The position numbers were made by a program, and so were the translations under genes. A stretch of DNA of 5,907 nt from assembly GCA_013214845.1 (NCBI GenBank), contig JABSQC010000045.1:1-5907 (forward strand), read 5' to 3'. This DNA is from Mycoplasmataceae bacterium (GTDB lineage: Bacteria > Bacillota_I > Bacilli_A > Mycoplasmatales > Hepatoplasmataceae). The notes beneath the pieces were generated by a model. The model saw only the letters and a list, made by a program, of their open reading frames with translations. It did no database searches and had not been told where the DNA came from. Every line of letters begins with the position of its first letter. The stretch's first letter is position 1. Below, piece after piece: positions 1 to 5,907 of this stretch.

Positions 1-161
1 GGTCACGAAATCAGTCAGTTACATATACTATATAGTTTTAAAATAGCAACCGCCCAAAAGGGGCCAAAAATAGCGGTCGTTCAGCTGGAGTGGTCGTATA
101 TCAGGACACATTTATGTAGTAAATTATAATGGTATGATCTTTTAATTAGAGGGATCGTTCA
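1..161. other. Gene-poor segment with a G+C-rich island, possible mobile-element remnant
   Basis: No convincing gene. Bases 49-110 are about 53% G+C by hand count, far above the surrounding sequence. The island contains an inverted repeat ACCGC (49-53) / GCGGT (73-77), the run CCC-AAAA-GGGG inside it, a direct repeat AAAATAGC (40-47 and 67-74), and GGTCGT twice (75-80 and 92-97). On the minus strand a 27-codon frame (ATG at 111, TAG at 28) reads across the island and uses TGG for its single Trp; it has no ribosome binding site and I do not count it as a gene. The abrupt composition change suggests imported DNA, for example a decayed phage or transposon end. Inserted plectrovirus pieces are common in Spiroplasma, but assigning this one to them is inference. 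Confidence 0.35.
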
Positions 162-567
162 TTAGTTTGACTGTAATATTTGCGAAAAAATATGTTTTAA
201 GAAATTTGTATTATTTATTTTGCTGAATTTTTTCAAATAATTATATCTGTTAAAGTATAATGTTTTTTCGTCAGGAGAGAGTATAGGACTGTTTTCAGAT
301 GCATTAGAATTGATGGAGCATGGTAATTTTTGTTTGTTTAGGTTTTGATTCCAGTTTTGAACAAGGTTAATTTTTCTCGAGGGAGAGGTTATTTTTAAAT
401 AATCAATTTTTTGTGTCTACATAGAACAAGTCATTTAAAAAACCTTCTTTAGATGGAATAAAACCCTTTATTTTTTTTGTAAAAATAAATCCAGATAGTG
501 GATTATTATTTTTTATTCAATTTTGTGTATATTCCTTTGGGAATAAATTATATTGTTTATTATTCAT
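162..567 (-). pseudogene. Small unrecognised gene broken by a one-base frameshift
   Basis: From ATG at 567 a frame runs 66 codons to TAA at 369-367, with two TGA-Trp codons. The next frame is open from just before that point down to TAA at 164-162. The break lies in a run of five A on the minus strand (plus 371-375). With four A the reading passes from Leu-Glu-Lys directly into Ile-Asn-Leu-Val, giving a continuous product of about 134 residues rich in Asn, Lys and Phe. Amino-acid use on both sides looks protein-like (for example NPLSGFIFTKKIKGFIP before the break and SENSPILSPDEKTLYF after it), which favours one former gene over two chance frames. There is no good ribosome binding site before the ATG and I do not recognise the family. 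It lies 31 bases downstream of the propeller gene on the same strand. Alternatives are a sequencing error in the homopolymer, a programmed slip, or a phage-derived fragment. Confidence 0.45.
481..513 (-). terminator. Candidate terminator downstream of the propeller gene
   Basis: AATCCA (488-493) can pair with TGGATT (499-504) around a five-base loop. A-rich sequence lies on one side and T-rich on the other, so the transcript on either strand would leave a U-rich tail (TTATTTTT on the minus strand). It lies about 95 bases beyond the propeller gene's stop. The stem is only six base pairs with a bulge below it, and it sits inside the broken reading frame, so it may be chance. A second, AT-only candidate is AATAAA-ACCC-TTTATT with a T-run ending near 478. 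Confidence 0.25.
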
Positions 568-598
568 TATTTAAGTCTTATTAAAATATATTATTAGC

Positions 599-2881
599 TT
601 AGCCTATTATTCAACCGCCATTTTTAAAACTGTCAAAGTCATAATGAGTTAGATTTAATCCAGTCATATTAGCAGAACTACTTTCAAACAGTTCATGATT
701 TTTAGTAATAGTTAATTGTATGTCATCATAGAAAATTTTATTACTTCAAACCTGGTCTCCATTTCCATCAACATTAGGAGTACCACCAAGCATTGCATCA
801 AAGTTTACAGCATCTCTTTTTTCACCTGATGTAAAATTACCACCTTGATGACCACGTCCAAATGTGTACATGTATCCATCTTTATCTATAGCAACTGATG
901 TAGTACTTCCTGTGTCAACACTAGCTATTTCTTTAGTTAATTCAGTAGAATCTCCACGATCTCTAAAGTGTACTTTTTCTAGTCCGTATAAATTTCCAAA
1001 TTGAAATTCATCAGAATTAGTTGCTACATGATGCTCAGTTGAAGGATCAAACAACGGATTATGATAATCTGCAGGATCTCAACCTGTAAATCTTTCGAAT
1101 TCATAACGACCTGCTTCACCGTTATGGAAAGAACCCCACATATACATATCACCGTGATTATTAATTAAATAAGCAGTATTAGAGTAATCACCCATACCTA
1201 CTTCAATAAACTCATTATCTGTATAACCTGAAGTGAATTGTCCTTCATTAAATAATTCTTTATCTAGTTTAAAGGGTGTAGCAGTATAAGCTTTTATTTG
1301 ATCAGGACTATCATATGCATTTCTTATAGAAATATCATTATAAATTGTGTATTGATCCGATGGATCTGTATAAGGTATAAGAGCTGTACCATATTCATAA
1401 TAACTAGCATCTTGACTATTAGGCATCACATTTGTGTATCTAAAGTCAGCCATAAGGTTTGTGCCTTTATCACCAAGATCATACATACTACTAGTTCAAT
1501 TTTCGGGTGCTTGTCATAATGTAGTTATATCAAATCTACTACTTCCTCATAATCAAACAGAACCTTCTTCATCTAATGCATAACCAACTCCATCTGATAT
1601 TCCCATATCTTGTATTTTCAATTGAGAATTAGGGGCAGGATATTCATCTGCATACACACCTAGAGCTAATTTTTGTGGTTCATTATAATATGAACTTATA
1701 TTTTTGGATTCAGGAGTAGCTCTATCTTGACCTGATGCTTCTACAGGAGTATATAAAGCAGAAACTCCAGCTTGTCCTACTTCATTAGAACCTCATGTGT
1801 ATGCATACCCATCTTCTGAAATTGCTCACATAGTAGTTGCAAACTTGTCAATATCCTTATTTACTCTTTTTGTTGGATCAATAGCATGGGGGTCACGGTA
1901 TGTAATTTTAGAATATGAAAGGTAAGGAGTAAATGCAGAATCTTGACCAAATGATTTAACTTTATCATCTGCATCTCCATTAGAATTATTTGAGAATGTT
2001 ACACCATCACCATCTAGGTCTACTATTTGAGGAGAAAGGTAAAACATACGTTCTTTATTATCTACTACTACACCATCTATTTTGTAATTATCATGTCCTG
2101 TTGCTCCATTAGCATCTGAACCTCAAGTATATATGTAACCTTCAGATGATAAAGCCATTGATGTATATGAGTCAATTTCAAAATCTTGAACAAAGTCACT
2201 TTCATTAATTTGTCTATCACCGTTTAAATCAACTGGGTGAGGAACTAAGGTATATCTAGTGTCAATACCATTACCTAGTTGACCATATTGATTGTTACCT
2301 CACATGTAAAGAATGTTACTTGAGCTAATTGCTCACATAGTTCCCATTGCACCACCTGCTTTTTTAACAGTGTCGTATTGATCATAAATACCATCTTGAT
2401 TTAAGTCAAAAGGTTTATCTGGCTGTTCTGTTCCATAAGTACCATCAGGACCATTGTCTCATAAGTATAGAAATCCAACTTCATCTATTGCATAATATGT
2501 GGCGTTAGGATCTTGTATTTTGTCTTGATAGTTTATATTGTCAAGATCACCAGCATTATAATAGGAACTATTATACAATACATAGTTAGTAAGACCTGAA
2601 TTAGCATTTCCTGGATCATTTTCTGCTCATGAATTTAAAACAAGGCCAGCATCAGTAATTTTACCAATACCTGTTGTATCAGTAATAGTAGGCAATTCTG
2701 CTGATCAATATCCTAGTAAATCCTCTTCTGATAATTCCTCAACAACATTATCATTATCATCATTACTAGTAAAATAAAGTGTAGGTACTACTACTACTGC
2801 TGCAATTGATGCAACAGAAAGTAAAGACATAAAAGTGAAAAGTATTTTGTGTCTTTTTCAAAAAATTTTTAGTGTGTTCAA
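599..2881 (-). CDS. Secreted or membrane-anchored RCC1-repeat beta-propeller protein with calcium-loop-like inserts
   Basis: The product is 760 residues if TGA is Trp (16 TGA, one TGG). The start is TTG at 2881-2879, chosen for AGGGAGA eight bases upstream; no ATG sits near it. Residues 9-12 (KRHK) precede a hydrophobic segment at about 13-37, so the protein is exported or N-anchored. There is no Cys after this segment, so it is not a standard lipoprotein. Seven RCC1-type repeats follow, each with an alanine/leucine strand, a glycine turn and a Y-x-W-G-like strand: about 127-147, 181-203, 240-262, 350-372, 431-448, 568-591 and 659-681. Seven is the blade number of the RCC1 propeller. Between blades lie Asp/Asn loops resembling EF-hand or dockerin calcium sites: DLNQDGIYD (159-167), DLNGDRQINESD (218-229), DLDGDG (288-293) and a weaker VDGNGD (704-709). 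Repeat spacing is 54-137 residues against about 50 in classical RCC1, so several blades carry long insertions. A surface binding or adhesion role is inference; a nuclear RCC1 exchange-factor role is not expected. Confidence 0.85.
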
Positions 2882-2888
2882 TTTAATT

Positions 2889-2895
2889 TCTCCCT
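2889..2895 (-). promoter_or_regulatory. Ribosome binding site that fixes the TTG start of the propeller gene
   Basis: The minus strand reads AGGGAGA from 2895 to 2889, with seven bases between it and the TTG at 2881. It is the clearest Shine-Dalgarno sequence in the window and the main reason to prefer TTG to the in-frame ATT two codons upstream or to the ATG at codon 18, which would cut into the hydrophobic segment. Confidence 0.7.
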
Positions 2896-2904
2896 ATATT
2901 CATA

Positions 2905-2936
2905 AATATAAGTTAATGATATCATAATTAGTACAA
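2905..2936 (-). promoter_or_regulatory. Weak candidate promoter of the propeller gene, with an internal palindrome
   Basis: In the 101-base gap after the dipeptidase gene the minus strand carries TTGTAC (2936-2931) and TATATT (2910-2905). The spacing of 20 is longer than the ideal 17, so the pairing is doubtful. Transcription would begin near 2898, giving a leader of about 17 bases. The 10-base palindrome ATGATATCAT (2916-2925) lies between the two boxes and could be an operator or chance. The gene may instead be read through from the dipeptidase gene; I see no terminator in the gap. Confidence 0.3.
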
Positions 2937-2982
2937 CACTAAATATTTAGTTATAAAATAAGCAATCCGTAAGTATCTCTAT

Positions 2983-4377
2983 CTATTTTATTGAAATAAT
3001 AGAGTCTAAATATATTGCATAACAATCTATTACAGATGATATTGAAATATTTTCATTATTACCATGCATATTTGAATTATTCACTTTCCTTACATTACTA
3101 AAAGACGGACCAAATGCAACGGTGTTTGGAAACAATCTTGCATATGTTCCTCCTCCTATTGCAAATGGCTTGGCATTTCTATCACTTGTTACCTTTTCAT
3201 AAGAGTTTAGTAATGTTTTTACTAAATTACTTTCTAATGGCGTAAATAAAAGCTCATGTCTTAAATTAAAGCTAGTTTCATACATATTAAATTTATCATC
3301 TAGTAATTTGTTTATCTCATCAGAAGTAATAGTTTTTGTTTGTCTTATATCTACATCAAAAGAAAAGTTTGTCTCATCGTATCTTGCCATTCCAACATTT
3401 ATAGTTGTTGGACCCATATAATCATCATTACTATCTATAGATAATTTTTTTCCATAAATATCATCATAAAAGTTCTCTTTATATAAATTTACGAATCTTG
3501 TAAATGAGTTATTAAATTTTACACTATCAAACATGCAAATAAATTTGTCAAACGCAGATTTTCCTAAATGAGGAGTTGAAGCATGTGCAGAAACAGTTTC
3601 TAATTCAATATTAAATATTCCATTTTCTTTTTCTTTTACTTTTATTCTGTCATTATCTAAGAAGATCTTTTTAATTTCATCAGTTAAATCATTTTGAATA
3701 AAAGATATATCTACTGTTAATTTACCTGGAACTGAGTTTATAACATTACCTAAATTAAAAGAATGAACTCTGACACTATAGTTTAGATCCATTGTCTCAG
3801 GAAGCATTCCTTTTATATAATAGTTAATAACTCCCTTTTCCGCATTTACTAATGGAAAGTCGGAATCAGGAACAAATCCATCTTCAGCTATTTTATCAAC
3901 ATTCTTTATATAATAGTCAGCACCTTCTCATGTAGTTTCTTCATCTCCTAAAAAAACAACTTTAAGTCTTCTATTAAGTTTTATATCCTGTCTTTTCAAT
4001 TCACTTACTATTTCCATTAATATAGCAGCTGCACCTTTATCATCTATTGTCCCTCTACCATATCAATATCCATCTTTTTCACTAAGAACTAGTGGGTCTG
4101 TATTTCATAACTCTTTATCATATGGAACAATATCTAAATGAACAGGAATAACAAAGTCTTTTTCTCCTTGTCCATAAACTACTTCTACAGCGTGATTTTT
4201 ATATCTAATTACTTCTATGTTTCTTTCATTAAAATAATTTTCGACATAATCAAATGCTCTTGTAACTTCCTTTCCGTGTGGATTTTGCTTATCTGTGTCA
4301 ATAAATCTTGTATCAAAAGATACTAGTTTTGCTAATATATCTTTTATATTACTTATTGTTATTTCTCTACTTGTCAT
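2983..4377 (-). CDS. pepV: M20 family metallodipeptidase, PepV/Sapep type
   Basis: A complete 464-residue cytosolic dipeptidase, the usual PepV length, with three TGA-Trp codons (91, 105, 150). PepV-type enzymes of family M20 use two divalent metals to hydrolyse dipeptides, the last step of peptide use in cells that import peptides. The metal and catalytic residues are all visible: His80 and Asp82 in HLDIVP, Asp112 in GRGTIDDKG, catalytic Glu146 and ligand Glu147 in GDEET, Asp171 in PDSDFP and His438 in NMHGNNEN. The lid-domain motif HASTPHLG (from His265) and GGGTYAR (408-414) are also typical of PepV rather than of DapE or ArgE. The ATG at 4377 overlaps the last 11 bases of the upstream membrane-protein gene in another frame and has only a weak purine-rich run before it, so translation is probably coupled to that gene. 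The stop is TAG. Family assignment is from motifs and length; preferred substrate and metal are not shown. Confidence 0.93.
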
Positions 4378-5044
4378 TTTCTTTTTTATCTAAATCCTTA
4401 TCTTTTTTACTTTTTGTTTCTAATTCACTAGAAGATGCACCTTTTAATGTATCTTTATTTTTTTTATCTATTATATTAAGAGAGTTCCCTTTAATAACTT
4501 CATTGTTCTTCTTATAACCTACTATAAGCGTTTCATCTACCTCTATATCATCATAGTTAAAAATACCAATAACACTTGATATAACATTTTTTTCATATGA
4601 TGAGCTTGGAATATAGCCATCAATAATTAAATTTCTTATGTTGTTTTTAAATGTAATAGAATTGTATAGTTGTCAAAAAGCAAGTCCTAAAGCTACAAGT
4701 CCAAATATAAAAATTATTCAAGCTAATATTTTACCTGCACCAATTCATACAGGATAATCAGTTGTTGCAAAAATTACTTCTCCTAATCATATAGTGTCAG
4801 ATGGCAATCAACCAAGATGTCCTGGAGGAGTTGGTGTAAATGAAGTTAGTTCAATTTGCCACAAAACATTAAGTAATATAAAAAGAACTGCTCATATACA
4901 AAATGCACCTGCTGAAGTAATTAAAGAAAAAGTTCATGAGTTTCAAAATGGATTGTATTTAATATATCTTTTTTTATTGTCCTTATTAACAAATGTTATT
5001 AAGTTAAGTTTATTTTTAAAGTATTTATCTTGCTTAAAATTCAT
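4367..5044 (-). CDS. Two-span membrane protein with a charged C-terminal tail, function unknown
   Basis: The product is 225 residues and reads open only with TGA as Trp (eight TGA, one TGG). The N-terminus (1-33) is lysine-rich. Two hydrophobic segments lie at about 39-62 and 99-124, separated by a Pro/Gly-rich loop (LTSFTPTPPGHLGWLP at 66-81 and onward). A soluble domain of about 100 residues follows (125-225) and ends in a Lys/Asp/Glu tail. With both ends cytosolic, the loop would face outward. There is no signal peptide or catalytic motif. The ATG at 5044 directly follows an in-frame TAA and has no Shine-Dalgarno sequence; it lies where a transcript from the adjoining TATAAT would start, so translation may be leaderless. 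The 3' end overlaps the dipeptidase start (shared bases 4367-4377). Mollicutes have conserved families of such proteins, for instance the one NCBI names MSC_0882; membership is an untested recollection. Confidence 0.85.
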
Positions 5045-5046
5045 AT

Positions 5047-5062
5047 ATTAATTATAATTAAT
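5047..5062. promoter_or_regulatory. Divergent overlapping promoter in a 16-base palindrome
   Basis: ATTAATTATAATTAAT at 5047-5062 is a perfect palindrome in the 23-base gap between two divergent start codons. It holds TATAAT on the plus strand (5053-5058) and TATAAT on the minus strand (5056-5051), overlapping by four bases. Seven bases beyond the minus box is 5044, the A of the membrane protein's ATG; on the plus side transcription would begin near 5065, two or three bases before the ATG at 5068. Neither start has a Shine-Dalgarno sequence. A plus-strand -35 candidate is TTGCTT (5030-5035, spacing 17); the minus-strand -35 is poor. Both boxes are perfect matches to the consensus, but such AT-rich sequence also arises by chance. 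Confidence 0.6.
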
Positions 5063-5067
5063 TTAGC

Positions 5068-5223
5068 ATGATTGATGGAACAGTAATAATAATAGTCTTA
5101 TCAGTAATTTTTGCAATATTATTAGCAATACTAATTTTTGTATCAGTATTTGTTTACAAGAAATATAAAAGGATGTCCGGAGAATTAAACGATACTCATA
5201 AAAAGAAAAATGATAGAAAATAG
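5068..5223 (+). CDS. Small single-span membrane protein, 51 residues
   Basis: ATG at 5068 to TAG at 5221-5223. Residues 1-5 are followed by one hydrophobic helix at about 6-30 made of Ile, Val, Leu, Ala and Phe, then a basic cytosolic tail (VYKKYKRM near 29-36, and a final KKKNDRK). By the positive-inside rule the N-terminus faces out. There are no Trp or Cys residues. This is the only intact plus-strand gene in the window. It has no ribosome binding site, and a consensus -10 box lies 9 bases before the ATG, suggesting a leaderless mRNA. A symmetrical hairpin follows 13 bases after the stop. The layout of promoter, short membrane protein and terminator supports a real gene despite its size. 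Small conserved membrane proteins of this form occur in Spiroplasma and relatives (NCBI's TIGR04561 family is one possibility, from memory and unchecked). Function unknown. Confidence 0.72.
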   Translation: MIDGTVIIIVLSVIFAILLAILIFVSVFVYKKYKRMSGELNDTHKKKNDRK

Positions 5224-5236
5224 AAATTTTGAAAAT

Positions 5237-5260
5237 AAAAAATGAATTAATTCATTTTTT
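5237..5260. terminator. Bidirectional terminator between convergent genes
   Basis: Bases 5237-5260 form a perfect 24-base inverted repeat: six A, TGAATTAATTCA, six T. As RNA either strand folds into a stem of about ten base pairs with a TTAA loop and a U-tail. It sits between the stop of the 51-residue gene (5223) and the stop of the convergent lysine-rich gene (5274), so it can serve both. The stem is AT-rich, which is common for mollicute terminators. Confidence 0.8.
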
Positions 5261-5273
5261 GTTATTTATTTAG

Positions 5274-5807
5274 CTATTTATTTTGGTATTTCAGTTTGTT
5301 AATTTTTGCTTCTAGGCTTAGAACTTTCTTAAAATCAATCATATTCTCTAATGTATTAATTCTATGTACTTTACAAGTCTTTACATTTGCGAATGATCTA
5401 ATTTCTTTTATTCTTTTATCATAAATATCAATCTGTTTTTTATTAGCAGCTGAAATATATAGATCTGTGTTGGCAACTTGTTCTCACAATCCGTGTTTAC
5501 TTAAATATTCTTCTCTAACTTTCTTTGCAATTTGATATTCTTGTCTTACTAGAAACGCGCATTCCTGACAGTTGCTAATTATTTTCTTGTTGTTAAGTAT
5601 TCTTTTGTTAACCTCTAGTAGTTCATTTTCTAAATTTTTTCTTATGTCTTTCTTAGTTTTAGTTTTACTGTTAATACCTTTTGAATTACTATCACTGCTT
5701 TTTAATCCAACTTCCTTTTTAATTGAAATAATCTTGTTCTTTTTTGTATTTGTTTCATAAACATTGTCATACTTATAGTTGTTTGTACTTCTTTCTTTTG
5801 ATTTCAT
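5274..5807 (-). CDS. Lysine-rich hypothetical protein with CxxC and CxxH pairs
   Basis: The product is 177 residues, with one TGA-Trp at 108; reading that TGA as stop would cut off the last 70 residues. Residues 1-55 are Lys/Ser/Asn-rich and probably disordered. Residues 55-105 and 120-175 are charged with regular hydrophobic spacing, suggesting helices or coiled coil. Cys80-Gln-Glu-Cys83 and Cys145-Lys-Val-His148 are the only cysteines and could together form a Cys3His metal site. There is no signal peptide or membrane span, so it is probably cytosolic. The ATG at 5807 has only a weak TAGG about ten bases upstream as a ribosome binding site. It has its own promoter and converges on the shared hairpin at 5237-5260. 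I do not recognise the family; nucleic-acid binding would suit the charge but is inference. Confidence 0.78.
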
Positions 5808-5832
5808 TTATTGGCCTATTTTATGTAAAGTA

Positions 5833-5861
5833 ATTATATATAAATTTTTTTAAAATATTAA
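5833..5861 (-). promoter_or_regulatory. Candidate promoter of the lysine-rich protein gene
   Basis: On the minus strand TTAATA (5861-5856, four of six bases matching TTGACA) is followed after 17 bases by TATAAT (5838-5833), a perfect -10 box. Transcription would start near 5826, about 19 bases before the ATG at 5807. The spacing and the -10 are ideal; the -35 is weak in a very AT-rich setting. Confidence 0.5.
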
Positions 5862-5907
5862 AAATGGTTAATTCAAAAATAAGAGTATTTTTTTAGATGG
5901 GCAAGAA

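Noticed and set aside
313..402. Short plus-strand frame from ATG at 313, open if TGA is Trp
   Set aside because: It ends at TAA within about 30 codons, has no ribosome binding site and is antisense to the broken minus-strand gene.
529..546. Hairpin TATTCC-TTTG-GGAATA
   Set aside because: Six base pairs with no U-tract on either side and inside a reading frame; not a credible terminator.
746..1486. Reading the propeller region as several separate short genes
   Set aside because: The pieces are in the same frame, separated only by TGA codons, and the repeat pattern continues across them, so they are one gene under the mollicute code.
1298..1519. Plus-strand open frame of 73 codons, Ile/Cys-rich
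   Set aside because: It lies antisense inside the propeller gene, has no ribosome binding site, and its composition is the mirror of the coding strand.
4138..4517. Two overlapping hydrophobic plus-strand frames (4138-4326 and 4308-4517)
   Set aside because: They are antisense to the dipeptidase start and to the Lys/Asp-rich tail of the membrane protein; the poly-Leu/Ser/Phe content comes from reading AAA/GAT-rich codons backwards.
4794..5051. Plus-strand frame of 85 codons over the membrane-protein gene
   Set aside because: Antisense to an intact gene with better motifs, and its end runs through the divergent promoter gap.
5572..5760. Hydrophobic plus-strand frame of 62 codons
   Set aside because: Antisense shadow of the lysine-rich gene; Leu/Phe/Ser-rich because the coding strand is Lys/Glu/Asn-rich.
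5897..5907. ATG GGC AAG at the right edge as a possible gene start
   Set aside because: Only three codons are visible and the purine run at 5881-5885 is too distant to be a convincing ribosome binding site; it cannot be judged from this window.

Overview
The window is a low-G+C stretch of a mollicute chromosome that reads UGA as tryptophan. Every gene longer than about 60 codons is open only if in-frame TGA is read as Trp. By hand count I see 28 such TGA codons in the four larger intact genes, against two TGG. The M20 dipeptidase catalytic sequence and the WG motifs of the propeller protein make sense only with that code. The style (UGA code, a secreted beta-propeller protein, tiny membrane proteins, AT-rich spacers) fits the Spiroplasma/Mesoplasma/Entomoplasma side of the Mollicutes, but genus is inference.

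Layout from left to right. Bases 1-161 hold no convincing gene; bases 49-110 are about 53% G+C and carry small repeats, unlike the rest of the window. Bases 162-567 (minus) hold a small unrecognised reading frame broken by one extra A in an A-run. Bases 599-2881 (minus, TTG start) encode a 760-residue exported or membrane-anchored protein with seven RCC1-type repeats, enough for a complete seven-bladed propeller, with calcium-loop-like Asp/Asn motifs between blades. Bases 2983-4377 (minus) encode a complete PepV-type M20 dipeptidase of 464 residues with all metal ligands identifiable. Bases 4367-5044 (minus) encode a two-helix membrane protein whose 3' end overlaps the dipeptidase start by 11 bases. 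Bases 5068-5223 (plus) encode a 51-residue single-span membrane protein. Bases 5274-5807 (minus) encode a lysine-rich protein with a CxxC and a CxxH pair. Bases 5808-5907 hold its promoter and nothing else I can support.

The membrane protein and dipeptidase look like one translationally coupled unit. The propeller gene follows 101 bases later on the same strand with its own ribosome binding site, so it may be part of that unit or separately transcribed. The unit is divergent from the 51-residue gene across a 23-base gap centred on a 16-base perfect palindrome carrying a TATAAT on each strand. Both start codons lie where transcription would begin, so both genes may have leaderless mRNAs. The 51-residue gene and the lysine-rich gene converge on a symmetrical hairpin that can end transcription from both sides.

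The two most unusual items are the propeller protein with embedded calcium-type loops and the overlapping divergent leaderless promoter. Functions beyond the dipeptidase are not established by the sequence.
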